The notes under the pieces: generated by a model
The model's database searches: none
What the model was told of the DNA's origin: nothing
Seen by the model: only the letters and a program-made list of their open reading frames with translations
Source of the DNA: Anaerolineales bacterium
GTDB lineage: Bacteria; Chloroflexota; Anaerolineae; Anaerolineales; Villigracilaceae
Length of the DNA: 64,000 bases
Direction: 5' to 3'
Assembly: GCA_013140605.1 (NCBI GenBank)
Contig: JABFSL010000007.1
Coordinates: 1-64,000, forward strand
Program-made: the position numbers and the translations under genes
Part shown: piece by piece, positions 1-9,434 of the stretch
Layout of the letters: every line of letters starts with the position of its first letter
Numbering within the stretch: position 1 is the stretch's first letter

Positions 1-53
1 AAGTTGAAGAACAATCAGCAAGTGAAGAAGTTGTTCCCGCCGTTGTTGGGTAG
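1..53 (+). CDS. 3' end of an upstream CDS (partial)
   Basis: Frame 3 reads VEEQSASEEVVPAVVG then TAG at 51-53; truncated by window start. Confidence 0.3.
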   Translation, partial: VEEQSASEEVVPAVVG

Positions 54-84
54 GGTTATGTAACATCACAGTTAGGAGGTCGCC

Positions 85-471
85 ATGACTACAGTTGAAG
101 AAAGAATGAAAATATTAAAGATGATCGAGGAGGGAAAGATCAGCGCGGATGAGGGCTCAAAGTTGCTTTCGGCATTGAGCGATAACCGCCGCGGAATTCC
201 AATGCCGCCGCGCCCGCCCGGTTCAGGCGGACCTGCGCGCTGGTTGCGCATCCGAGTGACAGATACCCGCACTGGTAGATCGAAGGCCTCCGTTCAAATT
301 CCGCTCGCATTGGTGGATGCCGGCATGAAGATCGGCGCGCACTTCGCTCCCGAAGTCGAAGGCGTGGACATGTCCAATGTGATGGAAGCTCTGCGCGCGG
401 GCGTGACCGGCAAGATCATCGATGTCGTGGACGAGGAAGACGGCGAGCACGTCGAGATTTACGTGGAATAA
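85..471 (+). CDS. SHOCT-like/YvlB-type small regulatory domain protein
   Basis: ORF 128 aa with N-terminal EERMKILKMIEEGKISADEGSKLLSAL helix typical of SHOCT-like domains; upstream AGGAGG. Confidence 0.65.
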   Translation: MTTVEERMKILKMIEEGKISADEGSKLLSALSDNRRGIPMPPRPPGSGGPARWLRIRVTDTRTGRSKASVQIPLALVDAGMKIGAHFAPEVEGVDMSNVMEALRAGVTGKIIDVVDEEDGEHVEIYVE

Positions 472-623
472 ATTTTAGAGAAAGTTGAGTGTGACATGTA
501 CCTGTATTTCTATAAACTGCTGCAATAGTTTGTATGCCTGTCTGGCAGTCAAATACCAGCCTAAATTAGGCCTGGTTCTTATCGCTATTTTTAATTTGTT
601 TTGAGAAACCCAGGAAAAATAAC

Positions 624-1982
624 ATGGAAGAAACCACTATAAAACGCCCCACTGGCATGTTCGGTTTTACCATTGTATGGCTCGGACAGATCGTTTCAGT
701 GCTTGCCAGTTCGATGAGCCAATTTGCGCTAAGCATTTGGATGTATGACCAAACCAAAAGCGCACTTGCGATGGGCATGATGCAGGTCTTTTTCATTACG
801 CCATTTCTAATTATTTCCCCCATCGCCGGCGTAATGGTAGACCGCCACAATCGTAAAATGATGATGATGGTCAGTGATCTCGCGGCGGGAGTTGCCACGC
901 TCGCCATTCTTGCCTTGCAGTATTTTGGCGTTCTTGAATATTGGCATTTGTATGCCACATCCATTGTGTATGGCTTGGGCATGGCATTCCAATGGCCCGC
1001 CTATTCAGCCGCCATCAGTACGATGGTTCCCAAGGAACAATATGGCCGCGCCAATGGCATGATGTCTTTGGTGGAAGCCGGGCCGCAAGTTGTTGCGCCT
1101 TTATTGGCTGGCGCATTACTTCCAATTATTGGGCTTACTGGTATTTTGTTTTTTGATGTTGCCACGTTCATTCTTGCCATTGGCGCATTAATGATCGTAC
1201 ATATCCCTCAGCCCGTCCGCACGGAGGAAGGCCGGCAAGGTCAGGGCAATATCTTGAAGGAAGCCGCCTATGGTTTCAAATACATCTTTGCCCGCCCAAG
1301 TTTACTCGGCTTACAGATGACCTTCTTCGCAGGCAATCTCTTCTTTGGCATCGCGTTTACTGTCATGGCTCCCATGGTTTTGGCGCATACAAATAGCAAC
1401 AGCCTGATATTCGGTTCGGTTCAAACAGCAGGCGCGATTGGCGCTGTGATCGGCGGTGTCATCATGAGTGCCTGGGGAGGATTCAAACGTCGTGTCAATG
1501 GCATTCTTCTCGGTTGGGCTATTAGCGGAATCGGTGTGGCGATCATCGGCCTTGGCGGAGGCTTGCCAGTTTGGATCGTTGGCGTTGTATTAGCTGCGCT
1601 TGTCAGCCCGCTGATGAATGGATCGAATCAGGCGATTTGGCAAGCCAAGGTTGCTCCCGATGTGCAGGGCCGCGTCTTTTCTGCCCGACGGTTGATCGCG
1701 TGGCTGACGAATCCCATTTCCCCGATCATTGCCGGCTCACTGGCGGACTTTGTCCTTGAGCCGCAAATGCGAGTGACAAGCTCACTCTCCAATACATTTG
1801 GCTGGCTGGTTGGGACAGGCCCCGGCGCAGGCATGAGTTTGCTGATTTTCTTCTGCGGCATATTTGCTGCATTCATTGGGTTGGTAGGTTACTTCAATCC
1901 AGCCATCCGTAATGCGGAGACGATACTGCCCGACCACGACGCATTACCAAAAGCGGAAGCGACACCAGCATTAACTTCCTGA
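624..1982 (+). CDS. MFS transporter
   Basis: 452 aa, about 12 hydrophobic segments, MFS loop VMVDRHNRKMMM. Confidence 0.85.
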   Translation: MEETTIKRPTGMFGFTIVWLGQIVSVLASSMSQFALSIWMYDQTKSALAMGMMQVFFITPFLIISPIAGVMVDRHNRKMMMMVSDLAAGVATLAILALQYFGVLEYWHLYATSIVYGLGMAFQWPAYSAAISTMVPKEQYGRANGMMSLVEAGPQVVAPLLAGALLPIIGLTGILFFDVATFILAIGALMIVHIPQPVRTEEGRQGQGNILKEAAYGFKYIFARPSLLGLQMTFFAGNLFFGIAFTVMAPMVLAHTNSNSLIFGSVQTAGAIGAVIGGVIMSAWGGFKRRVNGILLGWAISGIGVAIIGLGGGLPVWIVGVVLAALVSPLMNGSNQAIWQAKVAPDVQGRVFSARRLIAWLTNPISPIIAGSLADFVLEPQMRVTSSLSNTFGWLVGTGPGAGMSLLIFFCGIFAAFIGLVGYFNPAIRNAETILPDHDALPKAEATPALTS

Positions 1983-2102
1983 AACATAATCGCTTTATGA
2001 GATTTAAGAACAACCCTGAAAATGGGTTGTTCTTCTTTATAATAGATGTATCAAAACTCTGGAGTCTATCAGCTTGCTGATAGACATATAAGGAAACTTC
2101 AC

Positions 2103-3035
2103 ATGAAATTTGCGATCTTTGGAACAGGCGGCGTTGGCGGATACTTTGGCGGGAGACTCGCGCAGGCTGGCGAGGATGTGACCTTCATTGCCCGGGGCAG
2201 GCATCTGTCAGCGATTCAGCAAACAGGCCTCAGCGTGGATTCGATCCGCGGCGACTTTGTGGTGAATCCTGCCAAAGCGACGGATTCGCCGCAATCCATT
2301 GGCGCCGTGGATGTAATCATCCTTGCGATAAAGGCGTGGCAACTTGATGACGCGATGATTCAAATGAAACCGCTTGTTGGTGAAAATACATTGATCGTTC
2401 CATTGTTGAACGGCATTGAACATATGGAGGCTTTGATCAATGCATTTGGGCGCGAACATGTGCTCGGCGGATTGTGCCGCATCAGCACGTTTGTTGCGGA
2501 TGCCGGTCACATCAAACATGTTGGCATTGACCCATTTATTACGTTCGGCGAATTGAGCGGCGGGAAAAGCGAACGCGTTCAAAAACTTTACGATGTATTC
2601 AAAAACCTTCCTGGTGTTACCGTTCAGGCGAGCGAGAATATCGAGTTTGGCATGTGGGAGAAATATTTGTTCATTTGCGCGATGAGCGGTGTCGGCGCAG
2701 TGACTCGCCAGCCTGTTGGCGGATTTCGCTCCATACCTGAATCACGCGCCATGTTCCGCCGCGCATTGGAAGAGGTTGTCCTTGTTGCAAACGCGCGCGG
2801 AATTGGCCTTACAGAAAATTCTGTTCAAAGTGTGATGGATCGCATTGATCAAATTCAGCCTGATGTAATGGCGTCCATGCAAAAGGATATTTTGGAAGGG
2901 CGGCCTTCTGAGTTGGAGTCGCAAACAGGCGCGCTCGTGCGCATGGCTCGCGCCGCAACTGTCTCAGTACCGACTCATGAATTCATTTATGCAAGCCTGT
3001 TGCCAATGGAAAAGAAGGCGCGTACCATTCGGTAA
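2103..3035 (+). CDS. panE: 2-dehydropantoate 2-reductase (ketopantoate reductase family)
   Basis: MKFAIFGTGGVGGYFGGRLAQAGEDVTFIARG Rossmann start; trimmed to internal ATG at 2103. Confidence 0.8.
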   Translation: MKFAIFGTGGVGGYFGGRLAQAGEDVTFIARGRHLSAIQQTGLSVDSIRGDFVVNPAKATDSPQSIGAVDVIILAIKAWQLDDAMIQMKPLVGENTLIVPLLNGIEHMEALINAFGREHVLGGLCRISTFVADAGHIKHVGIDPFITFGELSGGKSERVQKLYDVFKNLPGVTVQASENIEFGMWEKYLFICAMSGVGAVTRQPVGGFRSIPESRAMFRRALEEVVLVANARGIGLTENSVQSVMDRIDQIQPDVMASMQKDILEGRPSELESQTGALVRMARAATVSVPTHEFIYASLLPMEKKARTIR

Positions 3036-3074
3036 AACTTAACCACAAGCACACGAGGCGTAAAGGATGTTAGT

Positions 3075-3548
3075 ATGAATAAAAGAAAATTTAACTATTC
3101 GAAAAAAACACAGCGATCAAAAGACGTAATGAAAGTTTTCGCTGTATTGTCTCTTTTGTTGATTCCATTGTTGATAATAAGTAATGACTTCAAGACAATA
3201 TTTGAATTTTGCCTCGCCTTTTTTGTGCCATTGTTTATGACATTCAGTTGCATTTTTTATTTAGGCTCTTGGGCCGATTTGGAAATTTCTGACGATGGGG
3301 TTTATGTAGAGTTTTTGTGGAAAAAATTATATGTACCTTGGAATGGTATAGTAAAAATAAAAAGCGCGGGTTTTGGATTTATGCGCACCGATCTTGTTTT
3401 AGTTGATAATCAGCATCTTACAGGATTTCACAGAATCTATAGTTTATTTACTGTTGGTTCACTTCAACCAGGTTTTCATATTCATTCACATTTTCTCCAA
3501 TCTCGTGAATTATTCCAGCTTATTCAGAAATATAGGGGGATTAATTAG
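3075..3548 (+). CDS. hypothetical membrane protein
   Basis: 157 aa ORF with two hydrophobic N-terminal segments. Confidence 0.5.
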   Translation: MNKRKFNYSKKTQRSKDVMKVFAVLSLLLIPLLIISNDFKTIFEFCLAFFVPLFMTFSCIFYLGSWADLEISDDGVYVEFLWKKLYVPWNGIVKIKSAGFGFMRTDLVLVDNQHLTGFHRIYSLFTVGSLQPGFHIHSHFLQSRELFQLIQKYRGIN

Positions 3549-3659
3549 CTTTACAAAATTAGCACCCTCACCCTACCCATATGTCCAGTACAAAGCTATT
3601 CGTTTAGGCGATACACTCCAATCACGCATTCGCTATACTGATGCGCAAGGAGATAAACT

Positions 3660-4559
3660 ATGACAAAAAATATGTTGGTTGAACTTTCTGATGCAATTGC
3701 AGACGCCGCTGAGCGCGCTGGAAAATCCACTGTGCTGGTGGATGCGCGCCGAAAATTCCCTGCGAGCGGAATTGTTTTCGCCAAAGATTTGATCTTAACT
3801 GCGGATCATGTCGTTGAGCGTGAAGAAGATATCAAAGTGATTCTCGCGGATGGAACCGAAGTGACAGCGCGCCTCGCTGGTCGGGACCCGGGAACTGATC
3901 TGGCGGTATTAAAATTAGACAACGCCTCAGCCACTCCCGCTGAAGTCTCGAAGACTCCCGCGCGTGTGGGTCAATTTGTATTGGCGATTGGAAGACCCTC
4001 CACAAAAGGAATCGAATCCAGCTTTGGAACAGTCAACTCCATTGGCGGCCCAGTTCGTACCGGGCGAGGGAGTATGCTCGAACGCTATATCAAAACGGAT
4101 GTGGTTTCCTACCCGGGCTTTTCCGGCGGCCCATTGGTAAATGGTGACGGCACGATTTTCGGCATCAACACTTCTGGCTTTGGAAACGGCGGCGCGATCA
4201 CCATCCCTGCTGATGTTGCCTGGAAGATCGCAGAGACTCTTGCGAAGCATGGCAAGATCAAGCGCGGTTATCTTGGTATTCGCAGCCAGACCGTGGAGAT
4301 TTCCGCTGACCCACGAAAAGCATTAAAGCGTGAACAGGAAACTGGCCTTTTACTGGTCGGCCTCGAAGCGGACAGCCCGGCTGGCAAAAGCGGCTTGATA
4401 GTTGGTGATATTCTTGTCGGCGTGGCTGGCGAGGCAGTTGCTCATCAAGACGATTTGTTCGTGCGTTTGAGCGGTGATGTGGTTGGAAAATCCATCCCCA
4501 TTGATGTCCTGCGCGGCGGAAAATTGGAATCTGTCAAAGTGGAAATTGGCGAAAGATAA
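3660..4559 (+). CDS. HtrA/DegP-like trypsin-PDZ serine protease
   Basis: Catalytic motifs TADHVV (H), DPGTDLAVL (D), YPGFSGGPLV (S), C-terminal PDZ (LLVGLEADSPAGKSGLIVGDILV). Confidence 0.85.
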   Translation: MTKNMLVELSDAIADAAERAGKSTVLVDARRKFPASGIVFAKDLILTADHVVEREEDIKVILADGTEVTARLAGRDPGTDLAVLKLDNASATPAEVSKTPARVGQFVLAIGRPSTKGIESSFGTVNSIGGPVRTGRGSMLERYIKTDVVSYPGFSGGPLVNGDGTIFGINTSGFGNGGAITIPADVAWKIAETLAKHGKIKRGYLGIRSQTVEISADPRKALKREQETGLLLVGLEADSPAGKSGLIVGDILVGVAGEAVAHQDDLFVRLSGDVVGKSIPIDVLRGGKLESVKVEIGER

Positions 4560-4563
4560 ACCA

Positions 4564-4651
4564 TGTCGTTGCGAGGCGATGCTCTTTCGCCGAAGCAACC
4601 TCCACTTTTACAAGGAGGTTGCTTCGAGCAAAGAACGCTCTCGCAACGACA
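4564..4651. repeat. dispersed imperfect palindrome, family 1 copy D
   Basis: TGTCGTTGCGAGG...CGAAGCAACCTCC-loop-GGAGGTTGCTTCG...CTCGCAACGACA; related copies at 33822, 34245, 39589. Confidence 0.8.
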
Positions 4652-4667
4652 TAAATAAAGAGGCCTA

Positions 4668-5276
4668 TTGATCCGTGTAACAATCGTCTCACCGAACCAT
4701 GCGCTGCGGGTTGGCTTGCGCGAGATGCTTGGCAATCAACCTGATATCAAGGTGGTTGGTGAGACACCTGATCTTGAAAGCGTAAATGAAAAAGAGACCG
4801 AGGTGGTTGTACTTGCCTCGGTCTCTTCTGCGCGTTTGTTCGAGGATAAATTAACTTTTGGAATATTATTTTTAACGGATGATGTGGAGGATGTTCGCAA
4901 GATGTTGAATTCAACTTCGCGCGCTTGGGGAGTGTTATCACCCAATGCAACGGAAGATGAATTGGCGGTGGCAGTCCATGCAGTGGCGGAAGGGCTTTGG
5001 GTTGGCGCACCAGGCCTGGTTAAGAGTCTGATCCGCTTGAATGGGAGAAGGGAATCTTCGGGCGAAGAGTCTCTGGTAGACCCGCTCACTGCCCGGGAGA
5101 TGGAAGTCATCCAATTAATGGCGCAGGGGCTGGCGAATAAGCAGATCGCGCTGGCGCTTGGCATTAGCGAGCATACGGTGAAGTTCCATCTTTCTTCCCT
5201 GTATGCCAAATTGAATTGTACGAGCCGAACCGAAGCGGTCAAAAAGGGGATCGAGCTTGGGTTGATATCCTTATAA
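4668..5276 (+). CDS. LuxR/NarL-family response regulator-like transcription factor
   Basis: C-terminal HTH LTAREMEVIQLMAQGLANKQIALALGISEHTVKFHLSSLYAKL; TTG start. Confidence 0.85.
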   Translation: MIRVTIVSPNHALRVGLREMLGNQPDIKVVGETPDLESVNEKETEVVVLASVSSARLFEDKLTFGILFLTDDVEDVRKMLNSTSRAWGVLSPNATEDELAVAVHAVAEGLWVGAPGLVKSLIRLNGRRESSGEESLVDPLTAREMEVIQLMAQGLANKQIALALGISEHTVKFHLSSLYAKLNCTSRTEAVKKGIELGLISL

Positions 5277-5305
5277 AAAAATCCCGCAGAATTCTGCGGG
5301 ATTTT
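5277..5305. terminator. bidirectional intrinsic terminator
   Basis: AAATCCCGCAGAATTCTGCGGGATTTT between convergent genes. Confidence 0.85.
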
Positions 5306-5307
5306 GC

Positions 5308-5556
5308 TTAATTCTTTTTTCTGTGAAACAGCACGGGGACGATTACGATCAGGCTGATGATCACTCCCATTAACATGATCCCGTCTGTTGAGCCGATCTC
5401 GGATATTCCATCTTCGACCGGGGTTGGAATCTGCAATGAGATGGATGCCGCTGTGTTTTGCGCCGAAGCGAAGGACGGATTGAAATTTGCGACCACAAGC
5501 GCGAACACGATGACCGTAAATAAAAAGGCAATGCCGAAAATATGGGTTGTTTTCAT
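5308..5556 (-). CDS. small secreted/membrane protein
   Basis: 82 aa, N-terminal signal-like and C-terminal TM segment ending HRKKN. Confidence 0.6.
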   Translation of the reverse strand: MKTTHIFGIAFLFTVIVFALVVANFNPSFASAQNTAASISLQIPTPVEDGISEIGSTDGIMLMGVIISLIVIVPVLFHRKKN

Positions 5557-5694
5557 CGTTTGTTAATTATAATTGTATCATGTACTCGAAAGTGTACAAA
5601 TTAACCCTTTTATGTACTTTTCCACCCTTTCGTTGTATAATGCGCCGAGTTATTTGCTGGAGGGATTCAGCAAATGATTAATGGAGAGAGAGCT

Positions 5695-5832
5695 ATGGAA
5701 GCATTCATGAATGACGCATTCCTTTATCTCGTCCTGATGATCATCGGGGCGGTTTTTGTGTATGTACATAGCATTGCTTACCTTTCTTCAACTCGAAATT
5801 TTTGTTGCTCTTTATTTTCCAAAGTAAGTTAA
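5695..5832 (+). CDS. putative 45-aa membrane microprotein
   Basis: ATG preceded by GGAGAGAGAG; MEAFMNDAFLYLVLMIIGAVFVYVHSIAYLSSTRNFCCSLFSKVS; not in supplied ORF track. Confidence 0.45.
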   Translation: MEAFMNDAFLYLVLMIIGAVFVYVHSIAYLSSTRNFCCSLFSKVS

Positions 5833-5894
5833 TTCAGCCCTCGCCGCCTTATCCATTTGGCGGCGTTGCGCTTAATTTCATTTTAGGAGCATCC

Positions 5895-6470
5895 ATGATC
5901 AAAAGACTTTTTGACTGGCTGAAACAGCCTTTGGGTCTGATTGCGGTGGGGATCGCATTTTTGGCGTTGTTCAGCCTTGCGGCCTATGGCATATTTCAGA
6001 GCCAACAATCGCCGGCGCAGCCGATTCAATTCCCTCACGCCACACATGCCGCGCGAGGTCTTCAGTGTTTGTATTGTCACCCCGGTGCTGCCCGCGGCCC
6101 GTCTGCCGGCATTCCCGCGCAAGCCAAATGCTGGGCCTGCCATCAACAGATCCAAAAGACCCTGGATAGCCAATTGGCGGATACCCAGTTCCCGCTTTTG
6201 AAACCATTGGTTGCGGCGGTCACGAGCAATACGCCTCTTGAGTGGGTGCCTGTTGCGATGGTGCCGGATTTCGTTCAATTTAATCACCGCGCCCATGTGG
6301 CCGCGGGACAGAACTGCGAAAATTGCCACGGCGATATGACCAAGGTGACTGTCGCGGAAAATCCGCAGGTATTCAATATGGGTTTTTGTTTGAATTGTCA
6401 TAAAAAGGTCGCAGGCGAGAACCATGAATTATTGGTGAAACTCACCGACTGCGGCACGTGCCATTATTAA
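5895..6470 (+). CDS. actA: pentaheme cytochrome c, ActA-like subunit
   Basis: Five CXXCH motifs (CLYCH, CWACH, CENCH, CLNCH, CGTCH), N-terminal TM; ATG 5895 after AGGAG. Confidence 0.8.
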   Translation: MIKRLFDWLKQPLGLIAVGIAFLALFSLAAYGIFQSQQSPAQPIQFPHATHAARGLQCLYCHPGAARGPSAGIPAQAKCWACHQQIQKTLDSQLADTQFPLLKPLVAAVTSNTPLEWVPVAMVPDFVQFNHRAHVAAGQNCENCHGDMTKVTVAENPQVFNMGFCLNCHKKVAGENHELLVKLTDCGTCHY

Positions 6471-6490
6471 CCGGGCGAAAGGAAACAACC

Positions 6491-8704
6491 ATGAGCGATA
6501 AATTATCCCGGCGTGATTTTCTAAAACTGGCTGGTGTGGGCGCGGCATCCACTGCGGTCCTCACGGGGTGCGGGCCGGCTTCGCGTTCTGTCAAACGCGA
6601 GCCATACATGCAAATGCCCGAGTACACCTATAACGGCCTGAGCACATATTACGCCACCACATGCCGCGAATGCGCGGCCGGATGCGGACTCGTTGTCCGC
6701 ACATCACAAGGACGCGCCATCAAAACCGAAGGGAATGCGAACAATCCGCTGAACCTCGGCAAGACCTGCGCGCGCGGACAGGCGACATTGCACGGTCTCT
6801 ATAACCCAGATCGTGTGACCGACCCAATCAAACGCACACGCGGAAATGCCTCTGGCGATATTGTCACATGGGAAAACGCCACGCAGATAGTTGCCGACGC
6901 CCTCAAGAATAACAAACCCGAAGAGATCGCCTTCTTAATGGGCATGGCCCCGGATCATCTCTTTGACCTGGTAGCTGATCTTGCCAATTCGACAGGCATC
7001 AACGCCCCTGTGAGATTTGGCGCGTTGAACATGTTTGAATCCCGCGCCACATTGAGCAAGGCCGCTGAGAATCTTTTTGGTGAAGCTGGCCTGCCCTTCT
7101 TCGATGTGGGTGGGGCGCAGGTGGTCTTCTCCTTCGGCGCGAACTTCCTTGAGACGTGGCTCTCGCCCGTTTCATACACTCGTGGATTTGCAGGTCTGCG
7201 CGAAGGCCAAACCAAGAAGCGCGGGACTTTTGTTCAATTTGAATCGCGCATGTCTTCAACGGCTGGCAAGGCGGATGAATGGATGCCGCTTCGCCCAGGG
7301 ACCGAAGCCTTGGTCGCGCTTGCAATTGGCAGACTAGCCTCTGAATTACGCGGCGGCTCAATGCCTCGCGCCTTCGCAGATGTTGATCCGTTGGAAGCCG
7401 CATCGAAATCTGGCATCAAACTTGAAACACTTGAACATCTGGCTGAGATGTTCGCCAATTCAACTGGCGCGCTGGCAATTCCCGGCGGAACGGCTCTCGG
7501 CCAGAGCAATGGTCTCGCCGTTGCTGAAGCTGTGCTGGCCTTGAATGCCATTGCCGATAATTTTGGCAAGCCCGGCGGCGTATTCTTCTCTGCACTTGCT
7601 CCCAACCAGACCGAATATCAACGCTCCGCTTCTGTGAAGGAAATGCAGGAATTCGTTCAACAAATGGCTGATGGCAAATTCAAGGTTCTGTTCGTGCATG
7701 GCCTCAATCCTATTTTTGAATTGCCCGCTTCTTTGGATTTCAAAAATGCATTGAAGAATGTTGAGCAGGTGATTTCCTTCGCCACCTTCCCCGATGAAAC
7801 CGCATTGGAATCTGATTACGTCTTCCCCGATCATCACGGACTTGAGTCATGGGGTTACCAGCGTGTAGCCACTGGTTCTGCTCAACCTGTTCTTTCGGGC
7901 GCACAGCCAGTTGTTTCTCCCTTCTATAACACTCGCGCAACCGCCGACGTTTTAATTGCCGCCGCTCAACTTGCCAGTGGAAAATTTGCAGAGGCTTTGC
8001 CTTTCCAGGATGAAGTTGAATTCCTGCAAAGTAAAATTTCTCCGCTGATGAGTGAAGCGGATGGTTTCTTCTCTGCGGCGGATATTGATACCTTTGCGGC
8101 TTATTTCCAACAATATGGCGGCTGGTGGAAGTTGTCTGATGGACGCGCTGTTCCCAATTCTGCGGATGTGCTCAATCGCAGTTTGAGCAGCGCAGAAGCG
8201 GAATTTGCCGGCGAAGGTGAATTCTTCTTCGTGCCATTCGTCTCACCGACATTGGCTGAAGCTGGCGCGAACAAACCGTGGCTTCAGGAATTGCCCGATC
8301 CCACAACCACTGTCATGTGGAATACGTGGGTTGAGATCAATCCCGTCACTGCCGAAGAACTCGGTCTCAAAGATGATGATGTCGTGACGATCACGAGCGA
8401 AGCCGGGGTGTTGGAAGTGCCAGTTTACCGCTACCCAGCCATCCGTCCAGATACGATCGCGATTCCTTTTGGTCAGGGTCATACTGCCTATGGTCGCTAC
8501 GCTACTGCATTAGATGAAAACGGAAAGATTATAAAGCGTGGCGTCAATCCAACAGATTTACTTGGTCAACACTTTAATGAAGCAGGTGACCTTGCATTTG
8601 CCGGTATGAAAGTCAATATTAAAAAGACTGGGAAGAAACAATTGCTTTCACGCCTTGAAAGTATTATGGGTGTCTATGGTGTGGGCCTTGGCGAGGAGAA
8701 GTAA
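6491..8704 (+). CDS. molybdopterin oxidoreductase-like subunit (ActB1/QrcB-like)
   Basis: Tat signal SRRDFLKLAGVGAAS; CRECAAGCGLVVRTSQGRAIKTEGNANNPLNLGKTCARGQA. Confidence 0.8.
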   Translation: MSDKLSRRDFLKLAGVGAASTAVLTGCGPASRSVKREPYMQMPEYTYNGLSTYYATTCRECAAGCGLVVRTSQGRAIKTEGNANNPLNLGKTCARGQATLHGLYNPDRVTDPIKRTRGNASGDIVTWENATQIVADALKNNKPEEIAFLMGMAPDHLFDLVADLANSTGINAPVRFGALNMFESRATLSKAAENLFGEAGLPFFDVGGAQVVFSFGANFLETWLSPVSYTRGFAGLREGQTKKRGTFVQFESRMSSTAGKADEWMPLRPGTEALVALAIGRLASELRGGSMPRAFADVDPLEAASKSGIKLETLEHLAEMFANSTGALAIPGGTALGQSNGLAVAEAVLALNAIADNFGKPGGVFFSALAPNQTEYQRSASVKEMQEFVQQMADGKFKVLFVHGLNPIFELPASLDFKNALKNVEQVISFATFPDETALESDYVFPDHHGLESWGYQRVATGSAQPVLSGAQPVVSPFYNTRATADVLIAAAQLASGKFAEALPFQDEVEFLQSKISPLMSEADGFFSAADIDTFAAYFQQYGGWWKLSDGRAVPNSADVLNRSLSSAEAEFAGEGEFFFVPFVSPTLAEAGANKPWLQELPDPTTTVMWNTWVEINPVTAEELGLKDDDVVTITSEAGVLEVPVYRYPAIRPDTIAIPFGQGHTAYGRYATALDENGKIIKRGVNPTDLLGQHFNEAGDLAFAGMKVNIKKTGKKQLLSRLESIMGVYGVGLGEEK

Positions 8705-8706
8705 CC

Positions 8707-9432
8707 ATGATCAAACCTGAAGAAATTAAGATGAGCACAGACGAAAGCGGCAAATGGGGTATGGTCATTGACCAGGATATTTGCACCGGCTGTCAGGCCT
8801 GCGTGGCCGCGTGCGCGATGGAAAATAATATTTCGTTTGTTGGTGAAGCGGACTCAGGTTATGGCCGCTCCATGCACTGGATCCGCATTGAGCGTTTTTG
8901 GGAGGGTGAGTATCCCGAAGTAAAGATGACTCCCAACCAGCCGATGATGTGCCAGCAATGCGGAAGCGCAACCTGTGAACCAGTCTGCCCCGCGTTTGCG
9001 ACTATTCATTCACAGGCCGAACAATTAAATTTGCAGGTTTACAACCGTTGTATTGGTACACGGTATTGCGCGAACAACTGTCCGTATCAGGTGCGTTCCT
9101 TTAACTGGCGTGATTATGAACGTCCCGAACCTTTGCCGAATCAATTTAATCCAGATGTAACCGTCCGCCGCCGTGGTGTGATGGAAAAATGCACATTCTG
9201 CATTCAACGCATTCATAAGGCGCAGGATAAGGCGAAATCAGAAGGACGCGAAGTCCTGGATGGTGAATTCACCACTGCCTGCGCACAAGCCTGTCCTGCA
9301 AGCGCCATCACCTTTGGCCGCGTGGACGATCCCGAATCTCTCGTCTCACAATTGGCTCATCGTGGTCATGGAGTTAAACATCTTGAAGAACTTGGCACGT
9401 TACCAAACGTGACCTACTTCAAGGGAGGGTAA
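8707..9432 (+). CDS. 4Fe-4S ferredoxin-type subunit (ActB2/QrcC-like)
   Basis: Cys motifs CTGCQACVAAC, CQQCGSATCEPVCP, CIGTRYCANNCPYQVRSFNW, CTFC...CAQACP. Confidence 0.85.
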   Translation: MIKPEEIKMSTDESGKWGMVIDQDICTGCQACVAACAMENNISFVGEADSGYGRSMHWIRIERFWEGEYPEVKMTPNQPMMCQQCGSATCEPVCPAFATIHSQAEQLNLQVYNRCIGTRYCANNCPYQVRSFNWRDYERPEPLPNQFNPDVTVRRRGVMEKCTFCIQRIHKAQDKAKSEGREVLDGEFTTACAQACPASAITFGRVDDPESLVSQLAHRGHGVKHLEELGTLPNVTYFKGG

Positions 9433-9434
9433 TT

